Below, in pieces: positions 16,552 through 23,947 of a stretch of 48,864 nt of DNA. The notes beneath the pieces were generated by a model. It was not told the DNA's origin. It made no database searches and worked only from the letters and a program-made list of their open reading frames with translations. Origin of the DNA: AP-15 sp036500965. GTDB lineage: Bacteria; Pseudomonadota; Alphaproteobacteria; ATCC43930; CGMCC-115725. Location: positions 1-48,864 of the forward strand of contig DASYBC010000118.1 of assembly GCA_036500965.1 (NCBI GenBank), read 5' to 3'. The stretch's first letter is position 1; every line of letters begins with the position of its first letter. Both the position numbers and the translations under genes were made by a program.

Positions 16552-17168
16552 TCTCCAGCGGGACCGAGGAGGAACTGAACCGCCGCCACAACGAGAAGAT
16601 GGCGCGGCGCAAGGCCGCGCGCGAGCGAATGCTAGCGACCAAGACCAAGGAACGCGGGCTCCTGATCGTCCATACCGGCACCGGCAAGGGCAAATCGACC
16701 GCGGCGTTCGGCATGGTGCTGCGCTGTCTCGGCCACGGCATGCGGGTCGGCATCGTGCAGTTCGTCAAGGGCGTGTGGGGCACCGGCGAGCGGGTGGCGC
16801 TCGGACGTTTCGGCGATCTGGTGACCTGCCGGGCGATGGGCGAGGGCTTTACCTGGGACACTCAGGACCGCGCTCGCGACATCGCCGCCGCGCGCGCCGC
16901 GTGGGAGGCGGCAAAGACAATGATTGCCGACCCGTCCTACCGGCTGGTGCTGCTCGACGAGCTGAACATCGTTTTGCGCTACGACTATCTGCCGCTCGCC
17001 GAGGTGCTGGCGGGGCTGACCGCGAAGCCGCGCGACCTGCACGTCGTCGTCACCGGACGCAACGCCAAGCCGGAGCTGGTCGCGGCGGCCGACCTGGTGA
17101 CCGAGATGACCCTGGTCAAGCACCCGTTCCGCGCTGGCGTCAAAGCGCAGCCCGGCATCGAGTTCTGA
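16548..17168 (+). CDS. cobO: Corrinoid adenosyltransferase CobO/BtuR
   Basis: CobO transfers the 5'-deoxyadenosyl group from ATP to Co(I) of cobyrinic acid a,c-diamide. The 206-residue protein has the family's N-terminal basic lid (RRHNEKMARRKAARERML), the inverted-type P-loop HTGTGKGKSTAAFGM (residues about 44-58), VGIVQFVKGVWGTGE, and LVLLDELNIVLRYDYL. Its start overlaps the preceding gene by four bases and its stop overlaps the cobQ start by one base, typical of a tightly coupled biosynthetic operon. It also may salvage incomplete corrinoids. Very secure. Confidence 0.96.
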   Translation: MISSGTEEELNRRHNEKMARRKAARERMLATKTKERGLLIVHTGTGKGKSTAAFGMVLRCLGHGMRVGIVQFVKGVWGTGERVALGRFGDLVTCRAMGEGFTWDTQDRARDIAAARAAWEAAKTMIADPSYRLVLLDELNIVLRYDYLPLAEVLAGLTAKPRDLHVVVTGRNAKPELVAAADLVTEMTLVKHPFRAGVKAQPGIEF

Positions 17169-18763
17169 TGGCGCTGACGCTGATGCTGCAAGGGACCGGG
17201 TCCGATGTCGGCAAATCCTTGCTGCTGGCCGGGATGGCGCGCGCCTTTACCCGGCGCGGGATCAGAGTGCGGCCGTTCAAGCCGCAGAACATGTCGAACA
17301 ACGCCGCGGTGACCGCGGATGGCGGCGAGATCGGCCGGGCGCAGGCCTTGCAGGCGCGCGCCTGCGGCGCCGAGCCGGTGACCGACATGAACCCGGTGCT
17401 GCTGAAGCCGCAATCCGACAGCGGTGCACAGATCGTCGTCGATGGCCGCGTCTGGGGCAGCGCCTCGGCCGGCGAATATCGACGCATGGCGCCGAGCCTG
17501 CTACCGACGGTGCTCGCCGCCTTCGCCCGGCTGGGCAGCACGGCCGACCTCGTCCTGGTCGAGGGCGCCGGCAGCCCGGCCGAGGTCAATTTGCGCCAAG
17601 GCGACATCGCTAATATGGGCTTTGCCGAGGCGGCGGGAGTGCCGGTCGCGCTGATCGGCGACATCGAGCGCGGTGGTGTCATCGCTCAGCTGGTCGGCAC
17701 CTGTGCGCTCTTGTCCCTCAGCGAGCGAGGGCTGCTCGCCGGCTACATTGTCAACAAATTCCGCGGCGATATTCGGCTGTTCGACGGCGGCCTTGCCGCG
17801 ATCGGCACGCGCACCGGGCTGCGCGCGTTCGGGGTCGTGCCGTTCTTCTCCGCCGCGTCACTGTTGCCCGCGGAGGATTCGCTGGCGCTCGCCCCCAGTA
17901 GAAACCCTCTCCCCCCAGCGGGGGGAGAGGGTAGGGTGAGGGGGGCTTCTCCGCAACCGCCGGCCGGCGTCACCCCCTCACCCCTACCCTCTCCCCCAAG
18001 GGGGCGAGGGAGCATGAAAGGGGCGGAGGCTCCCCTCAAAATCGCCGTGCCGCTGCTGCCGCGCGTCGCCAATTTCGACGATCTCGACCCGCTGCGGGCC
18101 GAGCCGGGGGTCGCGCTCGACATGATCCGACCCGGCCGGCCATTGCCGCGCGACGCCGCGCTGGTGATCCTGCCGGGCTCAAAGGCGACGCTTGCCGATC
18201 TCGGATTTCTGCGCCGCGAGGGCTGGGACATCGACCTCCTCGCGCATCGCCGCCAGGGCGGGCAGATCCTCGGCCTCTGCGGCGGCTTTCAGATGCTAGG
18301 GCGAACGATCGCCGATCCGCTGGGGGTGGAGGGGCGGAGCGCTGCGGCGCCGGGGCTTGGGCTGCTCGACATCGAGACGGTGCTGGGCGCGCAGAAGCGG
18401 CTGCGATCGGTCTCGGGTGTCGGGCTGGCGAGCGGGTTGCCGGTCGCGGGCTACGAAATGCATCTCGGCGATACGACCGGGCCGGGGCTGGAGCGGCCGA
18501 TGCTGCGGCTCGACGGCCGCGACGACGGCGCCATCAGCGCCGATGGCCTGGTCGCCGGCTGCTATCTGCACGGGCTTTTCGCCGGCGATCGGTTTCGCCG
18601 CAGCTTTCTGGCGCGGCTCGGCGCCGCGGCCTGCGAGGATTTCGCCTACGAGCGCACCGTCGAGACGACGCTCGACGCGCTCGCCGACCATCTCGAACGC
18701 CATCTCGACCTTGATGCGCTGCTCGCCGCTGCGCGTCCGCCGCGCTTTACATCAAGAGGCTGA
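17168..18763 (+). CDS. cobQ: Adenosylcobyric acid synthase with in-frame repeat insert
   Basis: CobQ amidates side chains b, d, e and g of adenosylcobyrinic acid a,c-diamide using glutamine and ATP. The synthetase half has LMLQGTGSDVGKSLLLAG and FKPQNMSNNAAVT. The class I glutaminase half has the nucleophile Cys in LCGGFQMLGR, the YEMHLGDT segment and the catalytic His in GCYLHGLF. The ATG at 17168 overlaps the cobO stop. The protein is 531 residues against about 485-490 usual. The surplus is a Pro/Gly/Arg-rich stretch of roughly 45 residues (about 243-290, NPLPPAGGEGRVRG onward) encoded by a palindromic repeat inserted between the domains without breaking the frame. All catalytic motifs flank it intact, so the enzyme probably still works. 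Its 3' end overlaps convergent cobD by 17 bases. Confidence 0.95.
   Translation: MALTLMLQGTGSDVGKSLLLAGMARAFTRRGIRVRPFKPQNMSNNAAVTADGGEIGRAQALQARACGAEPVTDMNPVLLKPQSDSGAQIVVDGRVWGSASAGEYRRMAPSLLPTVLAAFARLGSTADLVLVEGAGSPAEVNLRQGDIANMGFAEAAGVPVALIGDIERGGVIAQLVGTCALLSLSERGLLAGYIVNKFRGDIRLFDGGLAAIGTRTGLRAFGVVPFFSAASLLPAEDSLALAPSRNPLPPAGGEGRVRGASPQPPAGVTPSPLPSPPRGRGSMKGAEAPLKIAVPLLPRVANFDDLDPLRAEPGVALDMIRPGRPLPRDAALVILPGSKATLADLGFLRREGWDIDLLAHRRQGGQILGLCGGFQMLGRTIADPLGVEGRSAAAPGLGLLDIETVLGAQKRLRSVSGVGLASGLPVAGYEMHLGDTTGPGLERPMLRLDGRDDGAISADGLVAGCYLHGLFAGDRFRRSFLARLGAAACEDFAYERTVETTLDALADHLERHLDLDALLAAARPPRFTSRG
17896..18022. repeat. Palindromic repeat inserted in frame in cobQ
   Basis: The left part (around 17909-17945) reads CCCTCTCCCCCC-AGC-GGGGGGAGAGGG and continues GTAGGGTGAGGGGG. 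The right part (around 17970-18008) is its inverse, CCCCCTCACCCCTACCCTCTCCCC followed by a G-run. This is the architecture of the common proteobacterial CTCTCCCC/GGGGAGAG repeats usually found between genes. The insert keeps the cobQ reading frame open and adds about 45 residues in a linker position. A related single hairpin lies at 39573. Confidence 0.85.
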
Positions 18764-19739
18764 AATGGCCGGCGAGCCAGGCGCCCAGCACCAGGCCGCC
18801 CTCGATCAGGCAGGCGAGCTTATAGAGGCTCAATGCCCGGGCGACGTCCGAGGTCGCAACGCGCGCCGTGCCCTCGCCGACCCACGGATCGACGACGACG
18901 CCTTCGGGATAGTGCCGCGGCCCGGCCAACGCCAGGCCGAGCGCCCCGGCCATCGCCCCTTCGGGCCAGCCGGCATTCGGCGAGCGGTGCTTGCGCCCGT
19001 CGCGCAGCATGACCGCCAGCGCCCGGCCTGGCCGGCATTTCTCCGCGAACAGCGCCGCAGCGGCGATCAGGAGCCCGCTGACCCGCGCCGGCACCAAATT
19101 CGCGAGATCGTCGAAACGGGCCGCCGCCCAGCCGAAGCTGCGATAATGCGGCGTCCGGTGCCCGATCATGCTGTCGAGCGTGTTCGCCATCTTGTAGGCG
19201 AAGAGACCCGGCAGGCCGAGCAGCAGACACCAGAACACCGGCGCCACCACCCCGTCGCTGAAATTCTCGGCCAGGCTCTCGATCGCCGCGCGCGCCACAC
19301 CGTAAGCATCGAGGCTTTTCGGATCGCGGCCGACGATGTGCCGCACCGCCTCGCGCCCGGCCGCGAGCCCGCCGCGGTCGAGCGCCAGCGCCACCTCGGC
19401 GACGTGCTCGTAGAGGCTGCGCTGCGCGACGAGCACCGCGATCAGCACGATCTCGACCGCGGCGCCGACGAAGCTGCCGCGGCACAGCAGCTGGATCGCC
19501 AGGCCGAGCGCGGCGGCGAGGCCGACCAGCACGATGACGGTGACGACGCCGCGGATGCGGCGCGCGGCTTCGCTGCGGATGTCGCGGTTGAGCTTGCGGT
19601 CGAAAAACGCGATCACCCGGCCGGCAAGCACGACCGGGTGCGGCACATGGCGGAAGATCAGCGTCATGTCGCCGAGCCAGGCGTCGAGCGCGAGGCCGGC
19701 GGCGAGCAGCAAGAGCGGGTTGGCATCGACGGCCGGCAT
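18747..19739 (-). CDS. cobD: Adenosylcobinamide-phosphate synthase CobD/CbiB
   Basis: CobD attaches aminopropanol (phosphate) to adenosylcobyric acid. The 330-residue membrane protein starts at the ATG at 19739 (MPAVDANPLLLLAAGLALDAWLGD) and shows the family signatures HPVVLAGRVIAFFDRKLN, AIESLAENFSDGVVAPVFW, KMANTLDSMIGHRTPHYRSFGWAAARFDD and SPNAGWPEGAMAGALGLAL, with about five hydrophobic segments. The longer open frame upstream reads antisense into the next gene and is ignored. It is transcribed toward cobQ and their coding ends overlap by 17 bases, so the step following CobQ is made from the opposite strand and is not under the cobU riboswitch as drawn here. Secure. Confidence 0.95.
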   Translation of the reverse strand: MPAVDANPLLLLAAGLALDAWLGDMTLIFRHVPHPVVLAGRVIAFFDRKLNRDIRSEAARRIRGVVTVIVLVGLAAALGLAIQLLCRGSFVGAAVEIVLIAVLVAQRSLYEHVAEVALALDRGGLAAGREAVRHIVGRDPKSLDAYGVARAAIESLAENFSDGVVAPVFWCLLLGLPGLFAYKMANTLDSMIGHRTPHYRSFGWAAARFDDLANLVPARVSGLLIAAAALFAEKCRPGRALAVMLRDGRKHRSPNAGWPEGAMAGALGLALAGPRHYPEGVVVDPWVGEGTARVATSDVARALSLYKLACLIEGGLVLGAWLAGHFSLLM

Positions 19740-19821
19740 TATCGCGGCCAGTCTCGGCTGCGGCCGGGACAGGGTCAACCGATGACGGCGATAACGTCGC
19801 GTCACGGCCGAGCATCGGCAG

Positions 19822-21042
19822 ATGTTCGATAGCTTTATCGTCGTCGATTGGAGTGCCGCGAACCTGCCGCGGGTGGGCCGGGACAGCATCTGGCTGTGCC
19901 GGCGCTGCGGCGGTGAGGAAACCCTGGTCAACCCGCCGACCCGCCACGCGGCCAAGACGATGATCGCCGACTGGCTGATGGCGGTGCGGGCGCGCGACCA
20001 GTGGGTGCTGCTCGGCTTTGATTTCCCGTTCGGCTATCCCTCTGGGCTCGCCGCCCGGCTCAACCTCGGCGGGCCGCCGTGGCGCGCGCTGTGGGACGAG
20101 ATCGCCGGCCTCCTCACTGATGACGAGAACAACCGCAATAACCGCTTCGATGTCGCCGAAGCATTGAACCGGCGGGTTTCCGGCGGGCCGTTTCCGTTCT
20201 GGGGCTGCCCTGCCGCACCGGTCCGAACCCATCTGCACGGCAAGCACCACCGCCGTCACGATAAGGACGGGCTGCCCGAGCGACGCCTCGTCGATCTCTA
20301 CATCCCAAGCGCGCAGCCCTGCTGGAAGCTGTTGGGCGCCGGCTCGGTCGGCGGCCAGGCCTTGACCGGGATCCCGGTGGTGCGCGCCTTGCGCGACGAT
20401 CCGCGCTGGCGCGGATCCGCGCAAATCTGGCCGTTCGAGACCGGCCTTTGCGCGCCAGCCGAAACGCCGATCGTGATCGCCGAAATCTACCCGTCGCTGT
20501 GGAGGGTGTCGCCGCTGCCGGGCGAGCCCAAGGACCGGGCCCAGGTTCGCACCGTCGCCCGGTTCCTCGCAGAGCGCGACCGGGCCGGGGAACTGGCCGC
20601 GCTGTTCCTCGGCGATCCCCGACTGAGCCCGCTGGAGCGCAGCCGGATCGAGACCGAGGAAGCGTGGACCCTGGGCGTGACCGCGGCCCGGCAGCGACCG
20701 ATCGAGGCCATAGAGCATTATCCGATCCTATCGAATCGTCATTCCCGCGAAAGCGGGAACCCAGAGCCTGCCCCTGGCATGAACAGGGGGCAAGCGACTG
20801 ACCGGTTGTCCTGGACCCCCGCTTGCGGCCGCAAGAATTACCTGTTCGCCGGCTCCGACGCCGGTGGTCGCCGCGCCGCCGCGATCTACTCCCTGATCGA
20901 GAGCGCCAAGCTCAGCGGCCTCAACCCGCAGCACTATCTCGCCGATGTGCTCGTCCGCATCGCCGATCACCCGGCACGGCAGATCGCCGACCTCCTGCCT
21001 TGGCATTGGATGCCCGCAGACCTTCAGCGTGCCGCCGCCTGA
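19822..21042 (+). CDS. DUF429-like protein fused to repeat and IS66 transposase tail
   Basis: The first ~300 residues look like a DUF429-type nuclease-fold protein. They have an N-terminal FIVVDWSAAN strand with an acidic residue, VLLGFDFPFGYP, EALNRR, IVIAEIYPSLWR, and the closing GVTAARQRP. From about residue 306 the frame runs into RHSRESGNPE, the translation of a well-known palindromic repeat, and then into FAGSDAGGRRAAAIYSLIES through LADVLVRIADHP to LLPWHW, which is the extreme C-terminus of IS66-family transposase TnpC. The 406-residue ORF is therefore a chimera whose own stop has been lost. Whether the first domain still folds with this tail is unknown. It is divergent from cobD. I do not know its function; a link to B12 would rest on position only. 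Confidence 0.75.
   Translation: MFDSFIVVDWSAANLPRVGRDSIWLCRRCGGEETLVNPPTRHAAKTMIADWLMAVRARDQWVLLGFDFPFGYPSGLAARLNLGGPPWRALWDEIAGLLTDDENNRNNRFDVAEALNRRVSGGPFPFWGCPAAPVRTHLHGKHHRRHDKDGLPERRLVDLYIPSAQPCWKLLGAGSVGGQALTGIPVVRALRDDPRWRGSAQIWPFETGLCAPAETPIVIAEIYPSLWRVSPLPGEPKDRAQVRTVARFLAERDRAGELAALFLGDPRLSPLERSRIETEEAWTLGVTAARQRPIEAIEHYPILSNRHSRESGNPEPAPGMNRGQATDRLSWTPACGRKNYLFAGSDAGGRRAAAIYSLIESAKLSGLNPQHYLADVLVRIADHPARQIADLLPWHWMPADLQRAAA
20738..20824. repeat. RHSRESGNP-type palindromic repeat
   Basis: The hairpin TTCCCGC-GAAA-GCGGGAA at 20742-20759 opens the element, and CTGGACCCCCGCTT near 20811-20824 is its usual far end. This is the common intergenic palindrome whose accidental translation yields RHSRESGNP. 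Here it is read in frame and joins a DUF429-like domain to an IS66 remnant. The right end is cut at the IS66 junction, where the expected closing GCGGGGG arm is missing. Confidence 0.85.
20825..21042 (+). mobile_element. IS66 TnpC C-terminal remnant
   Basis: About 70 codons (GRKNYLFAGSDAGG through LLPWHWMPADLQRAAA) match the last part of IS66-family transposases, including the natural stop. The catalytic DDE core, the tnpA/tnpB genes and the terminal inverted repeats are absent, so this is a dead fragment. Its only present effect is to provide the C-terminus and stop codon of the upstream chimeric ORF. Confidence 0.8.
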
Positions 21043-21105
21043 CCCGGCGCCCTCACCGAGCGCTTACAAGTAAGCGACAGATATACGAGCTTATCCCGCT
21101 ACCAA

Positions 21106-21651
21106 ATGCAGTTGGAGACTGAGCGATTTTCGATCGCCATGGGGCGGACTTTTGTGAATTTGGCGCGTCCCGGAACCTATGGCTCGACGGGAAATCACAA
21201 ACTTCGGCGCAGGGCACGGGAAGTCGCGCTCATTATAGATGCGTTAGATCAACTCAAGGATGCTTTCCGTTGGTCTCGGGTCGATCTGGTTGGTCAGTCG
21301 GGCGGAGGGCATCTGGTCGCGTTGCTGATCGCCCGCCGCGATTACATTGACTGCGCCGTAATAGCTTCCGGCAATGTGGCCGTTAGGGAGCATATTCGGG
21401 AACGCCGTGCGCAAGGGAGACAAAGCCACGACAGGGATGGAGTAACCGGTTTCGCCGACTTCCTCGATCCAGTCGATGAAGTGCCGGATGTCGTTCGGCA
21501 TCCGCCTCGGTCGATTATCATGTTGACGGATCCGCTCGACAATCGGGTCTTGGCGACATCGCAGAGATTCTACGCCGAAGCCCTACGCAAAGCTCTGCTC
21601 GATGCAGGTTTTCCAGAAAAATCGGTTGGATTATCGGGAAATTACGGCTGA
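21106..21651 (+). pseudogene. Partial alpha/beta-hydrolase
   Basis: The 181-codon frame contains a serine-hydrolase nucleophile elbow (VDLVGQSGGGHLVALLIAR), a preceding FVNLARPGTYGSTGNH loop and LTDPLDNRV, which may hold the catalytic Asp. The N-terminal strands and oxyanion region expected before FVNLARPG are missing and the C-terminus ends abruptly before a clear catalytic His. The start MQLETERFSIAMG has no good ribosome site. GC content is lower than in the neighbours. It sits between the IS66 remnant and a tRNA gene in an eroded region, so I read it as a truncated, probably inactive gene. A short functional hydrolase cannot be excluded. Confidence 0.5.
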
Positions 21652-22200
21652 CGATCCAGAACATCATCGGTTGCGACTTCCCGCCTTACTGGCGGCAAGC
21701 GCAGGTACGGCTTAGGAGATACCGGATCGATATAGATTATCTGCAAGCTCGCGCGAAGCGCGAAGTGCGAAGCATTGGCGCGTTGACCTTTTTTAGGCGC
21801 GCTGCATTTCAGCGACGAGGCGATCTTGGCGAGGGATTTAGGCAATCAAACTGGCATCCTGCGCGATTGGTAGGCCGCATAGCGAGTTGCCTCACCAGGG
21901 GCCAATTTCAAACTGAGTCATTACCCGGAATTCCTTGTACTTGCCGGGCCCCGCCTTTTATTGTAGGCCGCTCGCGCTGGCGGCGGTCGACGGTCCCCGC
22001 GGGTCCGCGGCCACAACAATACCGGATCAAGCTCCCAAGTGTCGGCATCGCGCGGTTTCGGCCGCTCAGGATCGCTTGACTGCCGGGGTCCTGCCGCGCT
22101 AGCAAGCGTCGGGTGAAGCAAGTCGCGCCGTGGGCTTGCCGCCAGCCAACCATTCGCCGGGGCGTCAGTTGTTGGCGTGCCGAGCCCCGAAAGCAGCAAC
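21652..22200. other. Non-coding or degraded stretch before tRNA-Arg
   Basis: No recognisable gene lies in these ~550 bases. Frames on both strands are short, lack ribosome sites and match no family I know. Composition is mixed, with local runs such as GCGCGAAGCGCGAAGTGCGAAGC near 21750 (a short repetitive patch). It looks like decayed DNA between the hydrolase fragment and the tRNA gene. Confidence 0.5.
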
Positions 22201-22277
22201 GTCCCCGTAGCTCAGTCGGATAGAGCAACAGTTTCCTAAACTGTGGGTCGCGTGTTCGAGTCACGCCGGGGACGCCA
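22201..22277 (+). tRNA. tRNA-Arg (anticodon CCT)
   Basis: A full cloverleaf can be drawn. The acceptor GTCCCCG pairs with CGGGGAC, the D-stem is GCTC/GAGC, the anticodon stem is ACAGT/ACTGT around the loop TTCCTAA (anticodon CCT, reading AGG), and the T-stem GCGTG/CACGC surrounds TTCGAGT. The discriminator is G and CCA is encoded. AGG is a rare codon in this GC-rich genome. The three bases CCA plus the nine that follow are the same as after the tRNA-Thr gene 765 bases downstream. Confidence 0.95.
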
Positions 22278-22412
22278 TAATTTCAATGACTTACGCTAAT
22301 ACGTCGTCTCTCGTAGCGGCTCCCGGTCACCCCGGGGTCACACGCGACGCAAAATCGGCCCTTGCCCGCTGGCCGGCGAGCGAGCGCATGAAGGCGGGGC
22401 GCGAGCATCACG

Positions 22413-22859
22413 TCAGGTTCCGTTGCCACAAACCTTGCCGTTGGGCTCTTTCATGAAAGCTTTTTTTCCATTTATTCTTACAGGGCGTTTTTGTACAAGC
22501 GTAGCCATAACAATCCACACGTGTTTCGAGCCGGCGCGCGGCATTACCCGGGAAAACATCACGTAAAGATAGGTTTTGGGCAGCATCAATATGCCGGTAA
22601 TGAACATCGTCAGCGGCACCAGCCCGTGGACGCCGGGATAGACGGCAAGGCTCTGGGTCGAGACGAAATTGATGCCGGCGCCGTATTCGGCGGCTACCGC
22701 CGAGGCGGTGACCGCCAGCACGCCCAACACCTTGGCCAGGCGGTGATCGTCGGCCGGCGCGACGGCCGGGTTCAAGCCATAGGTCACGACGCCCTCCTGC
22801 TCTCGGGTGCGGAGCGCTTCCCGCCCGTCGCCTTTGGCATTATTAAGGAGGGTCGGCAT
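22413..22859 (-). pseudogene. APC-family amino-acid permease fragment
   Basis: The frame encodes the N-terminal part of an APC-superfamily permease. YGLNPAVAPADDHRLAKVLG is followed by two hydrophobic segments and the family motif FSRVMPRAGSKHVWI. After that motif, where the remaining ten or so membrane helices should follow, the reading turns into an unrelated Lys-rich tail (KRPVRINGKKAFMKEPNGK) and stops. It is therefore a truncated, non-functional remnant of about 90 meaningful residues. It lies between two tRNA genes, a typical place for insertion and deletion. The intact gene would have continued toward tRNA-Arg. Confidence 0.7.
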
Positions 22860-22966
22860 TAAGGAGGATCGGCGCGCCCATTTCAATCGCGCTGCCCCGC
22901 CCGAAGATGCTTGATCGCTCAAGCGGCTTGGCGCGAATGCCGCAAGGCGCTATGAGTAGCGGGGCT

Positions 22967-23041
22967 GCCCCGGTAGCTCAGCGGTAGAGCAACCGCTTCG
23001 TAAGCGGTAGGTCGTCAGTTCGAATCCGACCCGGGGCACCA
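22967..23041 (+). tRNA. tRNA-Thr (anticodon CGT)
   Basis: The acceptor GCCCCGG pairs with CCGGGGC and the D-stem is GCTC/GAGC. The anticodon stem ACCGC/GCGGT holds loop TTCGTAA, giving anticodon CGT (codon ACG). The T-arm is GTCAG-TTCGAAT-CCGAC with one A-C mismatch in the stem. The discriminator is A and CCA is encoded. The mismatch is unusual but the rest is canonical. Confidence 0.94.
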
Positions 23042-23083
23042 TAATTTCAAAATAGGTCAGAGGGGCAGGCAGCGGCGATAGCG

Positions 23084-23344
23084 GTGAGAGCGGCCCTTTC
23101 GGCAGCGTTGATTTGGCTCGGCACAAACGCTGCCGCCAGCGGGCAGGCGCCGTCTGGTTCGGCGTACACCGCTATGGTTCAAGCGCTCTGCCGGCAATAC
23201 GCTCTCGGTGCGCAACCGGGGATGCCGCCCGGTCAATTGTTCAATCAGTGCATGCGCGAGCGGCATTGCCGGTTGTCGGCCGGCTCGCGGGACTATCAGT
23301 GCGAATCGCCCGGACCGATGACGTGGCATGGCGGCGGCTACTGA
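23084..23344 (+). CDS. Small secreted cysteine-containing protein
   Basis: An 86-residue product starts with GTG and has a plausible signal peptide (MRAALSAALIWLGTNAAASG, cleavage near residue 19-21). The mature part has four cysteines (in ALCRQYAL, NQCMRER, HCRLSAG and YQCESPG), enough for two disulfides, and no recognised domain. It begins 43 bases after the tRNA-Thr gene and has no obvious operon partner. The organised signal peptide and evenly spaced cysteines argue for a real protein exported to the periplasm or beyond. Function unknown. Confidence 0.55.
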   Translation: MRAALSAALIWLGTNAAASGQAPSGSAYTAMVQALCRQYALGAQPGMPPGQLFNQCMRERHCRLSAGSRDYQCESPGPMTWHGGGY

Positions 23345-23492
23345 CCGGCCCCGCGGCGGCTCCGGCCGCGGTCGCCGCTATGGCTTGCCCCTCGCTGACC
23401 CGCTGGGCAAGCCGCTGTGATCACACGGGATTCGCGACGAGTGTTGCAATTGTCTCGGTCATGCCCAAGATCGCGGCCAGGGAGGACCGCGA

Positions 23493-23723
23493 ATGGACCA
23501 ACGCTCGATTGAGAAACACCTGCGCCGCTGGCATCGCCGCGGCAAGGCGACAGCCGATCCCCTGGCCGGTGATTCAGAGAAGGACAGAGTGCCGGGGCGG
23601 CGCGTGCATAGCCCGACCACCGGTAGCGGTCTGCCGGTCGAGAGCCAAATCCGCAAAGTGTGGGATCCGAGGCGAGCCGGCGGCCTGCCGGTCTTCCTGC
23701 GCGTCGCGGGCGAGGGTGATTGA
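23493..23723 (+). CDS. Small hypothetical basic protein
   Basis: A 76-codon frame begins MDQRSIEKHLRRWHRRGKAT with AGGGAGG about nine bases upstream, a good ribosome site. It is hydrophilic and ends in SQIRKVWDPRRAGGLPVFLRV. The ordered, charged sequence does not look like a shadow of another frame. No domain is recognised and no hydrophobic segment is present. It stands alone between the small secreted protein and the esterase gene. Real-gene status rests on the ribosome site and protein-like composition only. Confidence 0.45.
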   Translation: MDQRSIEKHLRRWHRRGKATADPLAGDSEKDRVPGRRVHSPTTGSGLPVESQIRKVWDPRRAGGLPVFLRVAGEGD

Positions 23724-23947
23724 GCCGGACGCCGCTTTTGCCGCCGCCGTTCTGAGCGATCGGAGATGCGGAGCGGAGGTCGCGCAGGGCCACCCGATCC
23801 AGGCGCTAAAGCACGATCGCGACAACCGGCCTCGTGCTCGGGATGCCGGCTATCGGCCGGGTTTGCACGGATAGGTGATCGCGTCGCGCCGGGCATCGCG
23901 AGATGGCGACGGATGCAGATCGAGCCGGCAACAGCAGGGAGACACAG

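Noticed and set aside
17896..18022. CRISPR-like repeat
   Set aside because: Only one inverted pair, no regularly spaced direct repeats or cas genes anywhere in the window.
18820..20718. 632-codon minus-strand frame spanning cobD and the DUF429-like gene
   Set aside because: It runs through both real genes in shifted or opposite frames and shows no family motifs.
22201..23041. Complete genomic island at the tRNAs
   Set aside because: No integrase, and the shared flank is only 12 bases; evidence is too thin for an island call.
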